A DNA stretch of 64,000 nt from Pelobium manganitolerans (GCF_003609575.1 NZ_MBTA01000005.1:1819-65818); one strand, 5' to 3'. Positions 34,434-43,367 are shown, numbered from the stretch's first letter. Notes: generated from the sequence alone by a model not told the origin. A program made the numbers and translations.

Positions 34434-34829
34434 TCACTTCCCACCAATTCCCAGCTTCTCTTCCAGTAATATCTGGTACTTATCGGCCAAAGCCTGGTAT
34501 TTTTCGTTCAGTTTGTGGTATTTGTTTTGCCAGCGGTCGCGTTCCAGCTCCAATTCTTCGTAGCTCATTTTTTTCTTTCCGTAAACAACCTCATCCTCCT
34601 TAAAAATAAAGTCGCCCATTTCCGGAAATTCGTCGGCAAAATTATGCCCCAAAGCTTTCCCATAGCGCGCTAGCGTTTCAAACGGTAAGTCTTCGCGTTT
34701 CACATGCGCATAAAAAGTTGGGTATTTGAAGCCCGCTTTTTTCGTGATTTCGCCAATGCTCAGTCGGCTAGATTTTGCTACAATATGTAAAACTTCCCCT
34801 CTGGAAAGCTGTTTTTTCTGGTTCTTCAA
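34434..34829 (-). CDS. Putative HTH protein with coiled-coil tail
   Basis: 131 aa, start TTG at 34829 because no ATG lies in frame before residue 70. Residues 10-60 look like a helix-turn-helix: LHIVAKSSRLSIGEITKKAGFKYPTFYAHV (key part IGEITKKAGFKYPTFYAHV), an XRE-like recognition helix. Residues about 85-125 form a coiled coil (ELERDRWQNKYHKLNEKYQ). It is likely a DNA-binding dimer. A TAnnTTTG box is 31 nt upstream on the minus strand. Targets unknown. Confidence 0.6.
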   Translation of the reverse strand: MKNQKKQLSRGEVLHIVAKSSRLSIGEITKKAGFKYPTFYAHVKREDLPFETLARYGKALGHNFADEFPEMGDFIFKEDEVVYGKKKMSYEELELERDRWQNKYHKLNEKYQALADKYQILLEEKLGIGGK

Positions 34830-34860
34830 TACGTTTATTAAAAGAACCTAATATAATAGA

Positions 34861-34868
34861 CAAAAATA
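34861..34868 (-). promoter_or_regulatory. TAnnTTTG -7 box
   Basis: On the minus strand TATTTTTG (CAAAAATA on plus), 31 nt before the TTG start of the HTH protein. Confidence 0.5.
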
Positions 34869-34869
34869 T

Positions 34870-35700
34870 ATATAAAATTATCTTAATAGTTGTATTTGTA
34901 TTTCAAAATATATAATATTGTATATTAATGTATAAGCGTGTATGCATTTAGTTGTCACGCCAATTTATTATAGCCAAAATTGCATGCGTGGTTTTTGGCG
35001 GTTTTTTTGAGGCTTAAGATGCTCTGTGGTACAGGTCGCAACTAGAGAAGGATAGTCGGGTCCCGGTTGATTAAACGACCATATAAAAACACATCATCAA
35101 ACCCAGAACAGCAAATACAGCAGAGGGCATCCGCGCTTTTCCATGCAGGCAAGTGTTAATTGGATCCCTCTGTTGTTTTAGAAGTATAGCCAAAGCTTCT
35201 CTTTATTTTTCGTTTGCTACGATCATATAGAAACCGACCTGTCTTAGGTTAAGGCAAGTCGGTTATTACCAAAAAATCTAGCTATGAAACACTTGCCGTT
35301 GTAAGCAAATCGTTCCATACATCTAAAAGCATCGAAGACTAAAAAAGGCCTATTTCCCTTTTTTGTGCACATGTGGCTTTAATGATGGGACATTTCCAGG
35401 CGTATCTTTATTGTCGCGTTGGCCTTGTCTGCTTGCCCCGTTGATTTGGCGGTTCTTTTTGGAGGCTTAATTTACACTATTTTACCTTCTTTCTGTTTTA
35501 TGGCTGTAAGTTGCTAATAGTCAGTTAACAATAGTCGCGGTAGTTTTAAGGGTTAAGGGAGCATCAAAGTGTCAAGCAATCAGTATCAAGGTTTTGAAAA
35601 CCAATATTTATTTTCTGTACGTTCTCTGCGGTTCTTTAGTTTTATCATTAGAACTAAGGATAAACTGATGAGTTATTAGTGCTAAAAGTACTTTAAACCT
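34870..35700. other. Gene-free region before tRNA-Phe
   Basis: About 830 bases, AT-rich, with no reading frame of interest. It holds a hairpin AACCGACCTG / CAAGTCGGTT (35232-35263) and a GTTCTCTGCGGTTCTTTAGT word (35631-35650) related to the repeat at 54431-54520. It sits next to a tRNA gene, a common integration point, but no att repeat or integrase was found. Confidence 0.5.
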
Positions 35701-35707
35701 ATAAAAC

Positions 35708-35739
35708 AAAAAAGCCTCACATTTCTGTGAAGCTTTCTG
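35708..35739 (-). terminator. Terminator of tRNA-Phe
   Basis: On the minus strand AAGCTTCACAG / ATGTGAGGCTT with a short loop, followed by TTTTTGTTTT. It starts 9 nt after the tRNA end. Confidence 0.85.
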
Positions 35740-35747
35740 TCTTGAGG

Positions 35748-35820
35748 TGGTGCCTCCAGGGATCGAACCAGGGACACAAGGATTTTCAGTCCTTTGCTCT
35801 ACCTACTGAGCTAAGGCACC
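35748..35820 (-). tRNA. tRNA-Phe (GAA)
   Basis: 73 nt cloverleaf on the minus strand. The acceptor pairs GGTGCCT with AGGCACC, the D arm carries AGCTCAGTAGGTAGAGC, the anticodon loop is CTGAAAA with anticodon GAA, and the T arm is CTGGTTCGATCCCTGG. The discriminator is A and CCA is not encoded (ACC follows), so it is added after transcription. Confidence 0.97.
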
Positions 35821-36065
35821 CCGCCGTTACCTAAGCAGATATGCTATCGGTTAGGGATTGCAAATGTAGGTTCTTTTTGCGGATTAGCAAATAAAATCAT
35901 AAAAAAAATCGTTCGAAATTGCCTCTATGCACTTAATTCCTTAATATCAAGTTGTTTATTTTCTTTAGTGGTTTAGCGTTTTAAACCATTCTAAATTAAA
36001 AATACTATGCAAGCATATTATTTTTACCGTGCGCTTTTATATAACTTAGGGTTTTAAGTTCAGTT

Positions 36066-37376
36066 ATGCTTGCACAAATTGTTTTCACGCTGGTTTTTAT
36101 AGTTGCGGTAGCACTTTTTACAGTGCAAGTCCGCAAAATTATCCGCAACATACGTTTAGGGAAAAACATTTGCCGTAACGACCGTAAGGCCGAACGTTGG
36201 ACCACCATGGCGAGGGTTGCGATGGGGCAAAGCAAAATGATGGTAAGGCCGGTGGCGGGCCTGATGCACCTTTTTGTTTACCTTGGTTTTGTTATCATCA
36301 ATTTAGAAGTTTTAGAGATAGTGCTCGATGGTATTTTTGGCACGCACCGCCTCTTTGCTTTTATGGGTGGTTTTTACAGTTTTTTAATTGGCTCGTTCGA
36401 GATTTTGGCGCTCTTGGTTTTGCTAGGGGTATTGGTGTTTTTAGCGCGGCGCTTAGTGGTCAGGCTCAAACGTTTCTCGGGCGTAGAGATGAAGGCCTGG
36501 CCAAAATCAGATGCCATTTACATTTTGTTGATAGAGGTGTTGCTGATGACTGCTTTTTTAACAATGAACGCCGCCGATTATCAATTGCAAAGTAGGCTAT
36601 ACGGACATTACATTCAGGCCGGTGCATTCCCGGTATCACAGTTTTTGTCGCCTTTGTTGCCCTCATCCACCGAGGCTTTGGTATTTATAGAGCGCTTTTG
36701 CTGGTGGTTTCACATCATCGGTATCTTAGCTTTTTTAAACTACCTGCCTATCTCCAAACATTTCCATATTCTTTTGGCCTTCCCCAACACTTGGTACAGC
36801 AATTTGAACCCCAAAGGTCACTTTAGCAATATGCAGAGCGTAAGCAACGAGGTGAAAGCCATGTTAGATCCTAGCTTCACGCCTCCGCCGGCAGACCCCG
36901 ACGCTAAATTTGGGGCAAAAGATGTGGTCGATTTAAACTGGGTACAGCTGATGAACGCTTATACTTGTACCGAGTGTGGCCGATGTACGTCGGTTTGTCC
37001 GGCCAACATTACCGGAAAGTTGCTTTCGCCGAGGAAGATTATGATGGATACGCGCGACCGTTTAGAGGAGTTGGGCAAAGCCAAAGATAAAAACGGAGCC
37101 AGCTACCACGATGGTAAAGCTTTGCTGGACGATTACATCAGTCGCGAAGAAATTTGGGCTTGCACAACCTGCAATGCTTGTGTAGAAGCCTGTCCGGTAA
37201 ACATAGATCCTTTATCCATTATTCTGGATTTGCGCCGTTATGCAGTAATGGAGGAATCTAATGTGCCGAACAGCCTAAGCGCCATGTTTGCGAATGTTGA
37301 AAATAATGCCGCGCCATGGAAATATGCTCCAGCAGATCGGTTGAATTGGGCGCAGGGCGATTGGAGTAAAGAGTGA
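36066..37376 (+). CDS. Membrane-bound Fe-S oxidoreductase subunit (GlpC/HdrC-like fusion)
   Basis: 436 aa. N-terminal membrane part with about five helices (LAQIVFTLVFIVAVALF, LFVYLGFVIINLEVL, FLIGSFEILALLVLLGVLVFL and others), similar to the cytochrome-b/NarI-like region of HdrE or DsrM. The C-terminal ferredoxin part has two 4Fe-4S sets: CTECGRCTSVCP and CTTCNACVEACP. It probably passes electrons between a membrane quinone pool and the soluble CCG-type subunit encoded after the repeat tract. The donor is unknown (lactate, glycerol-3-phosphate and others use such modules). The stop is followed directly by a word-repeat tract. Confidence 0.87.
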   Translation: MLAQIVFTLVFIVAVALFTVQVRKIIRNIRLGKNICRNDRKAERWTTMARVAMGQSKMMVRPVAGLMHLFVYLGFVIINLEVLEIVLDGIFGTHRLFAFMGGFYSFLIGSFEILALLVLLGVLVFLARRLVVRLKRFSGVEMKAWPKSDAIYILLIEVLLMTAFLTMNAADYQLQSRLYGHYIQAGAFPVSQFLSPLLPSSTEALVFIERFCWWFHIIGILAFLNYLPISKHFHILLAFPNTWYSNLNPKGHFSNMQSVSNEVKAMLDPSFTPPPADPDAKFGAKDVVDLNWVQLMNAYTCTECGRCTSVCPANITGKLLSPRKIMMDTRDRLEELGKAKDKNGASYHDGKALLDDYISREEIWACTTCNACVEACPVNIDPLSIILDLRRYAVMEESNVPNSLSAMFANVENNAAPWKYAPADRLNWAQGDWSKE

Positions 37377-37648
37377 GGAGCATTAAAGAACAAGGAATAA
37401 AGAGCATGAAAGAGCAAGGAATAAGGAACAAAGAATAAAGACGTAGAACGGGAGATTGGAACTAATGACTAATGAACTTTCTCTACTAATGACTAGTAAA
37501 CTCCAATGAACTTTTTTCAACTAATGAACTAAACGTGCTCCTCTACTAATGACTGATAAACTAATGACTATTGAACTCCCTCTACTAATGAACTCCCATT
37601 TACTAACCCTCTAACCAACTAACCCCTAACCAACTAACCAACTAAAAA
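37377..37648. repeat. Word-repeat tract inside an operon, switches strand bias midway
   Basis: 272 nt between two genes of one complex. Left part (37377-37448): G-rich words GGAGCATTAAAGAACAAGG and AAGAGCAAGGAATAAGG. Right part (37449-37648): C-rich words ACTAATGAACTC, ACTAATGACT and CTAACCAACTAACC up to the ATG. The right words match those before prfB, and the left words match those after the gene at 13299. Confidence 0.8.
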
Positions 37649-38443
37649 ATGGACACATTGATAAACATACCAACAATGGCCGAACTTTCGGCTAAGGGCG
37701 AACAACCTGATATTCTTTTTTGGGTGGGATGCGCAGGCAGCTATGACGAGCGTGCACAGCGTATTACCCGAGCTTTTGCAAAAATATTAAAGCATGTTGG
37801 GATCAAATTTGCGGTTTTAGGGACAGAAGAAGCCTGTACGGGCGACCCCGCAAAGCGCGCCGGTAACGAGTTTTTGTTTCAGATGCAGGCAATGGGCAAT
37901 ATAGAGGTATTGAACGGCTATGCCATAAAAAAAATTGTGACCGCTTGCCCGCATTGCTTCAACACCATAAAAAATGAGTATCCTGTTTTAGGTGGCCATT
38001 ACGAGGTGATCCACCATACGCAACTAATAGCAGATTTAATTGCCGAAGGAAAGTTAGTAGCCGAGGGTGGCGCGTTTAAAGGAAAAAAAATAAGCTTTCA
38101 TGATCCGTGCTATTTAGGCAGAGGGAACGGTGTGTATGAAGCGCCACGGAAGGCGCTGGAGCAACTAGATGCGGATCTGGTAGAATTAAAGCGTTGCAAA
38201 TCTAACGGATTATGCTGTGGTGCCGGAGGTGCGCAAATGTTTAAAGAGCCCGAGCCTGGAAAAAAAGATGTAAACGTAGAGCGTATGGAGGACGTCTTAG
38301 AAGCCAAGGCAGATATAGTTGCTGTGGGTTGCCCATTTTGCATGACGATGATGAACGATGGTGTAAAACATGTAGAGAAAGAGCAGGAAATTACGGTATT
38401 AGATATCGCAGAGATTACCGCTAGAGCCAACGGCCTGCTATAA
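37649..38443 (+). CDS. CCG-domain Fe-S oxidoreductase subunit (HdrB/LutA-like)
   Basis: 264 aa, soluble. Two Cys-rich CCG-type modules: WVGCAGSYDERA with CTGDPAKR and ACPHCFNTI, then FHDPCYLGRGNGVYE, CCGAGGAQMF and VGCPFCMTMM. These bind the non-cubane Fe-S clusters of heterodisulfide reductase B and its relatives. It most likely forms a complex with the membrane subunit encoded upstream. It could also be read as a LutA-like lactate-oxidation protein, but LutB and LutC are not nearby. Confidence 0.88.
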   Translation: MDTLINIPTMAELSAKGEQPDILFWVGCAGSYDERAQRITRAFAKILKHVGIKFAVLGTEEACTGDPAKRAGNEFLFQMQAMGNIEVLNGYAIKKIVTACPHCFNTIKNEYPVLGGHYEVIHHTQLIADLIAEGKLVAEGGAFKGKKISFHDPCYLGRGNGVYEAPRKALEQLDADLVELKRCKSNGLCCGAGGAQMFKEPEPGKKDVNVERMEDVLEAKADIVAVGCPFCMTMMNDGVKHVEKEQEITVLDIAEITARANGLL

Positions 38444-38447
38444 AATT

Positions 38448-38684
38448 TTACCTGATTAAAAATCCGGTTGCCTGCACGTGAACGTTAAGGTGGCTGTGCA
38501 GAAGCGAATCTTTTTTAGCTACAAATTTAGTGGGGATGTTTGCAGGCTTCTCTGCGTTTACAGCGCTGTTTTGGGCCTGTGTTTGATGATGAGGCTTATC
38601 CGTTAGCCAAATGCTAAGAAACACCGTATGGGCTACTAAAATGGTTAACATTAATGCTAAATGTAGAGGTTTCCCGGCCTTCAT
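38448..38684 (-). CDS. Small single-pass membrane protein
   Basis: 78 aa with one hydrophobic segment (LALMLTILVAHTVFLSIWL, about 8-26) and a polar tail of unknown structure. I do not recognise it. It converges with the Fe-S gene, 4 nt apart. Confidence 0.5.
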   Translation of the reverse strand: MKAGKPLHLALMLTILVAHTVFLSIWLTDKPHHQTQAQNSAVNAEKPANIPTKFVAKKDSLLHSHLNVHVQATGFLIR

Positions 38685-38785
38685 CTGTTACACGTTGTTT
38701 GTTATGGTAGATTTTGCGTGTGCTAAAGTATAAAAATTTGATGTAGTGTCAAATACCCAGATTTGGGTATTGGGATAAAACAATA

Positions 38786-38823
38786 AAAAAAGCCGGTGGA
38801 ACAATAATTCCACCGGCTTTTTT
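38786..38823. terminator. Bidirectional intrinsic terminator (rpsP side)
   Basis: Perfect 16-bp stem AAAAAAGCCGGTGGAA / TTCCACCGGCTTTTTT around a 6-nt loop, with T runs on both strands. It lies just downstream of rpsP on the minus strand. Confidence 0.95.
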
Positions 38824-38842
38824 GTTTAAAAGAAATTTTCTT

Positions 38843-39394
38843 TTATTCAGCTGCAGGTGCTTCTTCGTCAGCTGCGCTTGCTTCTGTTGCCACTTCGTCA
38901 GTAGCTTCTTCTTCTGCTGCAGGCTCTTCTGCCGGCGGCGTGTTTTTAGCTGCAATAGCTGCGGCCATTGCCTCTTTTTTCTTGGTCTCTGCTTCAAAAG
39001 CAGCTTTTTTAGTAGCTTCTTTAGAAGATGCTAAGCCGTCTTTTTTAGCTTGGATCTGTGTTTCTTTTCCCTCTAACCAAGCCGCTAATTTAGCATCAGC
39101 TTGTTCTTGGGTTAAAGCGCCTTTTCTAACACCGCCATTTAAGTGGTTTGCATAAAGCACGCCTTTATAAGAAAGAATAGCTTTTGCAGTGTCTGTAGGG
39201 GTTGCACCAGTAGATACCCATTTAACAGCACTGTCAAAGTTTAATTCGATAGTTGCCGGGTTGGTGTTTGGATTGTAAGATCCTAATCTCTCGATGAATT
39301 TACCATCTCTTGGAGATCTTGAATCTGCTACCACGATGTAATAAAAAGGTTTTCCTTTTTTACCGTGTCTTTGTAATCTGATTTTAGTTGCCAT
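38843..39394 (-). CDS. rpsP: 30S ribosomal protein bS16 with long acidic tail
   Basis: 183 aa from the ATG at 39394 (MATKIRLQRHGKKGKPFYY). The first 80 residues are the standard S16 fold: RLQRHGKKGKPFYYIVVADS, then GKFIERLGSYNPNTNP and DSAVKWVSTGATPTDT. Residues about 85-183 form an extra tail, first basic/helical (EATKKAAFEAETKKKEAM), then Ala/Glu-rich (AAEEEATDEVATEA). Bacteroidota S16 proteins often have such extensions; the role is unknown. The upstream in-frame stretch to 39454 is leader RNA. No trmD or rimM gene follows, unlike the classical operon. Confidence 0.95.
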   Translation of the reverse strand: MATKIRLQRHGKKGKPFYYIVVADSRSPRDGKFIERLGSYNPNTNPATIELNFDSAVKWVSTGATPTDTAKAILSYKGVLYANHLNGGVRKGALTQEQADAKLAAWLEGKETQIQAKKDGLASSKEATKKAAFEAETKKKEAMAAAIAAKNTPPAEEPAAEEEATDEVATEASAADEEAPAAE

Positions 39395-39420
39395 TATTAA
39401 TACATTAAATTTTTGCAATA

Positions 39421-39441
39421 TCCCTTTTGCTCGAAAAGGGA
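39421..39441 (-). promoter_or_regulatory. Hairpin at the 5' end of the rpsP leader
   Basis: TCCCTTTT / AAAAGGGA arms around GCTCG, placed between the -7 box and the rpsP start, so it would be the first structure of the mRNA. It could stabilise the transcript or be an autoregulatory site; no evidence separates these. Confidence 0.5.
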
Positions 39442-39443
39442 CG

Positions 39444-39451
39444 CAAATGTA
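39444..39451 (-). promoter_or_regulatory. TAnnTTTG -7 box of rpsP
   Basis: On the minus strand TACATTTG, about 50 nt before the rpsP ATG. Confidence 0.6.
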
Positions 39452-39544
39452 CAACTTTTGGATTACAAACCCTAAGAGCCTCTTTAAAATTTATCTAATA
39501 ATTTGTTTATGCTTCTTTTAGGCTACAACTTTGTTGTGTTTTTT

Positions 39545-39630
39545 TGAGGTAGAAGCCCTCGCTATCTCTGTAAAAACACGCCTCGTTTCGCTCAAAAAGG
39601 CAGTACGCCTTCTTGAATGCCTTGAATAAC
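39545..39630. repeat. Fragment of a dispersed repeat
   Basis: Holds CTTGAATGCCTTG (39612-39624), also present at 21270-21282 in the repeat-rich region, in the same kind of spacer beside no gene. Confidence 0.4.
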
Positions 39631-39745
39631 AATAAGTAACTTATGAAAAAATAAGCGATAAACATTTTTACAATATAAATTTAAACAGGCTCTTAGCATC
39701 TAAAAATAAATTTTTTACAAGCCGAAATTGTGTTTACTTTTAGGC

Positions 39746-40285
39746 ATGCAAATCAAATCCGCCACCTTCACCGTATTGCTCGCTCTCCTCAGTTTTATCG
39801 CCAAATCGCAAGAAAACAAATTGCTCATTACGTTTAAAGATAGCAGCAGCAATACCATCAAAAAAGGCGATTATGTGCGCATGGCTTATCCCAGCGCCAA
39901 ACTGGACATCAAAAGCAAAAACGGCCGTTTTCCAGAAATTGTAGGAATAAGAGGTAAAGTGGATTCTATCAGCAGCAGTGAAATTTGGCTGATTAGGGAT
40001 AAACGCAGCTTAAAGAAACAAGCCTTTAACATTGCAGATATTGATGCGATTAAAGAAGTTTCAAAATCTGGTGAGCTGATGAGTTTTATTGGAAGCACCT
40101 TAGTAATTGGCACTGCAGCGGTGATTATAACAGACAAAATGGAGCTTAACCCTGGCGCAGTAGCCTTTGCAGGCGCTTTTTCCTTGTTTCCGGCAGCAAT
40201 ATTAACGGGAAATGTTTATTATCCAACCAAACCGAAGAAAAAAGTAGGTGAGGATTATAGTTTAGACGTCATCACTATCAATTAA
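39746..40285 (+). CDS. Secreted hypothetical protein with C-terminal membrane segments
   Basis: 179 aa from the ATG at 39746 with a signal peptide (MQIKSATFTVLLALLSFIAKS part, cut near residue 21). The mature part has ITFKDSSSNTIKKGDYVRM and VGIRGKVDSISSSEIWLI, reminiscent of a small beta-barrel that reads ligand or phosphate levels. Then two hydrophobic stretches (LMSFIGSTLVIGTAAVIIT and AVAFAGAFSLFPAAILTG). Function unknown. It converges with gldH, overlapping by 8 nt. Confidence 0.6.
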   Translation: MQIKSATFTVLLALLSFIAKSQENKLLITFKDSSSNTIKKGDYVRMAYPSAKLDIKSKNGRFPEIVGIRGKVDSISSSEIWLIRDKRSLKKQAFNIADIDAIKEVSKSGELMSFIGSTLVIGTAAVIITDKMELNPGAVAFAGAFSLFPAAILTGNVYYPTKPKKKVGEDYSLDVITIN

Positions 40286-40751
40286 CGGACGCTTCTTCGA
40301 CATAAATTCCCACGTCGCTAATTGCTTTCAGCGGATTGTCGCGCATATTCTGTTCTACAATTAAAGTGTACTTGCCGGTGCTGGCAAATTTATAGTTCTC
40401 TTTATAAATCAGCTGATAGGTAAATAATTGGCCAGATCCGGTGCCTAGCCATTGGCCGTCATTCATGGCCAGCTGAAACTCTTGCCTTACGGGGATGTCT
40501 TTTTGTTGCGGTCCAATGATGTGGAAACGCAACCAAATGTTAGAATATTTATAATCTGCCGTATGCCTGAAATTAACATAGATATTATAGGCTTGGGTGC
40601 TATCAGTAACGTTAATAGTGGCCTTAATAGGGTTAATGTAAGTCCAGTTTTGCTTAGGGATAGCCTCGTAAGTGTCTACCTTAACTTTTGGATCCATACA
40701 GGCTTGTAGTGCCAGTAGTGGGGTTAAGTATATTAAGCGTTTGATGTTCAT
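40278..40751 (-). CDS. gldH: Gliding motility lipoprotein GldH
   Basis: 157 aa. Lipobox LLALQAC with Cys18, so a lipid-anchored envelope protein. The body matches GldH: VDTYEAIPKQNWTYINPIKATINV, then NIYVNFRHTADYKYSNIWL and GIYV at the end (key parts quoted). GldH is one of the gliding and SprB-export genes of Bacteroidota, but non-gliding members keep it too. It ends the minus-strand cluster with ricT and holB, and T9SS cargo elsewhere in the window fits its presence. Confidence 0.88.
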   Translation of the reverse strand: MNIKRLIYLTPLLALQACMDPKVKVDTYEAIPKQNWTYINPIKATINVTDSTQAYNIYVNFRHTADYKYSNIWLRFHIIGPQQKDIPVRQEFQLAMNDGQWLGTGSGQLFTYQLIYKENYKFASTGKYTLIVEQNMRDNPLKAISDVGIYVEEASVN

Positions 40752-40809
40752 CCGTTTTACCGCTGTTTTCTGTTTGAAGCAGGCGCACTAATGGCGCCTG
40801 CTTTTATGC

Positions 40810-42132
40810 TTAGTTTTCGGGCTTACCGTTGTTATTGTTGTTGTTTCTTCTTTTTTTATTCCGGTTGTTGCGCTTAGGCTTATTGGTATTTTCTGTATTT
40901 GCTTTTACATTGGCGTGCGGGTTTGCCTGCTTTTGGATGTTTGCACTTGCAGGTCCGCTGTTGCTAGCTGGTTTTGCGTTTCCGCGATTACGGTTTTTAT
41001 TACGCGCATTGTTTTTCTTTTTGCGCGCTTTTTCATCTAAACGGGTCAAACTATCCTGGCCTACCACATTTTCGTAATCGAAAGATTTTTCTGGCAGTTC
41101 TACATTTTCAATTTCACTGGCCAACTCTCTTAAATCTTCAGGTTTTTCGCCGCGCTTATTCATTTCTTGCACTTCCTTCACCCTTCCCACGGCTAGGGGA
41201 ATCCAAGTATTATCTTCGGCATAGCTGTACCACATCAGTTTTTTAAAGATGTCTGTTTTTTGCAAGCGAGCTTCGCCTCTTTCGGTACGCAAACGGTCGG
41301 CATGGTCCGGGATAGCCTTTAAAGCATCCATATAGGTGTCCAGCTCGTAATTGAGGCAACATTTAAGTTTACCGCATTGCCCGGCTAATTTCAGCGTGTT
41401 TAAGGATAAGTTTTGGTAACGTGCCGATGCCGTAGAAACAGTTTTAAAATCTGTTAACCAGGTACTGCAACAAAGCTCGCGCCCGCATGAGCCGATACCG
41501 CCTAAACGGCTGGCTTCTTGGCGCATCCCAATTTGGCGCATCTCTATACGTACCCTAAAAGCTTCCGCTAGTTTTTTAATCAGCTCGCGGAAATCCACGC
41601 GGCCATCTGCTGTATAATAAAAGGTAGCCTTAGAGCGGTCGCCCTGATATTCTACATCAGAAAGTTTCATGGCCAAGCCCAGTTGCAAAGCAATGGTACG
41701 TGCTTTATGCATCGTCTCCGATTCTTTTTCCTTGGCGTTTTTCCATTTCTCCACATCTTGCGGTGTAGCCTTCCGGTAAATTTTAAAAGGTGCTTTTTCT
41801 TCGCTTACCCGTTTGCGTTTCATCTGCATACGCACCAGCTCTCCGGTAAGGGTAACGTGGCCAATATCGTATCCGCCGGTAGTGGTTTCTACAGCCACCA
41901 GCTCTCCGGCTTCTAAATAAATATTGTCTTCGTTCCTGTAAAAATCTTTCCGAGATCCCTTAAATCTTACTTCTACAAAAGGAAACGGAGTATAATTGGA
42001 TGGTAAATCCATGTCGGATAACCAGTCATAAACGTCTAATTTGCTACAACCACCGTCTGTTAAGCACGATCCGTTATTGTTGCAGCCAGCGGGCGAACAA
42101 CCGCCACCCGATGAACAACTTCCACAGCCCAT
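40810..42132 (-). CDS. ricT: RicT/PSP1-domain protein with Cys-rich head and basic Asn-rich tail
   Basis: 440 aa. Residues about 1-30 form a Cys-rich head (CGSCSSGGGCSPAGC). The PSP1 core is at about 45-260, with IYLEAGELVAVETTTGGYDIGHV near its start and the Cys pairs CGRELCC and CGKLKCC, which can ligand an Fe-S cluster as in YaaT (RicT). The last 85 residues are Asn/Lys-rich and disordered. In Bacillus RicT works with RicA/RicF in mRNA maturation by RNase Y; the Bacteroidota role is not known. It lies 3 nt after holB, as in Bacillus, where yaaT neighbours holB. Confidence 0.9.
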   Translation of the reverse strand: MGCGSCSSGGGCSPAGCNNNGSCLTDGGCSKLDVYDWLSDMDLPSNYTPFPFVEVRFKGSRKDFYRNEDNIYLEAGELVAVETTTGGYDIGHVTLTGELVRMQMKRKRVSEEKAPFKIYRKATPQDVEKWKNAKEKESETMHKARTIALQLGLAMKLSDVEYQGDRSKATFYYTADGRVDFRELIKKLAEAFRVRIEMRQIGMRQEASRLGGIGSCGRELCCSTWLTDFKTVSTASARYQNLSLNTLKLAGQCGKLKCCLNYELDTYMDALKAIPDHADRLRTERGEARLQKTDIFKKLMWYSYAEDNTWIPLAVGRVKEVQEMNKRGEKPEDLRELASEIENVELPEKSFDYENVVGQDSLTRLDEKARKKKNNARNKNRNRGNAKPASNSGPASANIQKQANPHANVKANTENTNKPKRNNRNKKRRNNNNNNGKPEN

Positions 42133-42135
42133 AAT

Positions 42136-43284
42136 CTATAATATAATTGAGTCCGCCGTTGGACGGAGCGTTTTAAATTTTAAAATTTTAACCAAAATCA
42201 AAGATACATCTAAAAATAATATTTTCGGGTTGGCATTCCGTTCAATGTGATATTGTGCTTTCTCCAGCTCGGTAATTATTTCCTGAATCTGCGCCAAGCT
42301 TAAAGAAGGGGATATGCTGCTTACAAACTTCAGTTCCGACTCGGGCACGTTAATTAAACCCGGTGTTTCGGCTTTAAATAAGGCGCATTCGCGCATCATA
42401 CTTACAGCGTAGCGCAAAAAGTTTTTCTGGTTCTCGCGCCCCATTTTTGCCAGTTCGCCCTCACTGTAACTCACAATTTCTAAACCTTTGTTGCCCCAGC
42501 AGGCACGCAACCAACTTAAAAATAAGTTATGATAATCATGCTCTTGGTGTTGCAACAGGTGTAAGGCGCTTTGTAAACTGCCGTTGCTTAAATAGGCCAG
42601 CTGTTTGGCCAAAGCGGGTTCAACCCCTTTTATCTCGCTCAGGTAGTGGGCAATCTCATCTTTTTTTAACTTCGGTATTTTAACCAGTTGCGTACGCGAG
42701 ATAATGGTATTTAAAATCTGCTCCTGATTTTGGGCCACCAATAAAAACAGGGTTTTCTGGGGCGGTTCTTCTATCAGCTTCAATAAAGCGTTGCCCTCTT
42801 TTTCCAGGTATTCGGGCATCCATAAAATCAAAACCTTATACTCGGCTTCAAAGGCTTTTAAGCTCAGCTTTTTGATAATAGCATGTGCTTCGGCAATGTT
42901 GATGTTAGCCTGCTTGTTTTCTGCTTCCAGTTGCTCGCGCCATTCATCCATCCCCATGTATGGGTTCTGCAAAAAGGCTTTGCGCCACTGCTCTATAAAG
43001 TTGAGCGCCGTATCTTCTTTATGCTTGGCAAAAAACGGATAAGAAAAATGCAGATCTGGATGCACCAGTTTACTGTATTTACGGCATGATGCGCATTGGC
43101 CGCACGAATCATTTTCTTGCTTATTTTCGCAACAGATATATTGAGCGTAGGCAAGCGCTAAAGGCAAAGCACCCACACCCTCGGCACCTAAAAAAAGCTG
43201 TGCGTGGCTAATTCTTTCATCTTTAACGGTTTGTATCAGATGTTTTTTTACGGCTTCTTGCCCAACAATATCGCTAAACTGCAT
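42136..43284 (-). CDS. holB: DNA polymerase III subunit delta prime
   Basis: 382 aa. The clamp-loader subunit: VGQEAVKKHLIQTV at the start, LGAEGVGALPLALAYAQ (a Walker A without its Lys, normal for delta prime in this phylum), the four-Cys zinc site CCENKQENDSCGQCASC (part), and the SRTQ sensor segment. The subunit helps load the sliding clamp at replication forks. It heads the holB-ricT-gldH run on the minus strand. Confidence 0.92.
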   Translation of the reverse strand: MQFSDIVGQEAVKKHLIQTVKDERISHAQLFLGAEGVGALPLALAYAQYICCENKQENDSCGQCASCRKYSKLVHPDLHFSYPFFAKHKEDTALNFIEQWRKAFLQNPYMGMDEWREQLEAENKQANINIAEAHAIIKKLSLKAFEAEYKVLILWMPEYLEKEGNALLKLIEEPPQKTLFLLVAQNQEQILNTIISRTQLVKIPKLKKDEIAHYLSEIKGVEPALAKQLAYLSNGSLQSALHLLQHQEHDYHNLFLSWLRACWGNKGLEIVSYSEGELAKMGRENQKNFLRYAVSMMRECALFKAETPGLINVPESELKFVSSISPSLSLAQIQEIITELEKAQYHIERNANPKILFLDVSLILVKILKFKTLRPTADSIIL

Positions 43285-43367
43285 GCCTGCAAAATAAAAA
43301 AATTAAAGCGTTTATAAATGGCGTAAAAATCACAGCCGTCTAATTTTATCTAAACGGCCTTGCACAA

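Noticed and set aside
35221-35270. Hairpin near tRNA-Phe as a sign of an integrated element
   Set aside because: No integrase and no repeat of the tRNA 3' end was found nearby.
36066-38443. Lactate utilisation operon lutABC
   Set aside because: Only the CCG protein and a membrane ferredoxin fusion are present; LutB and LutC are missing.
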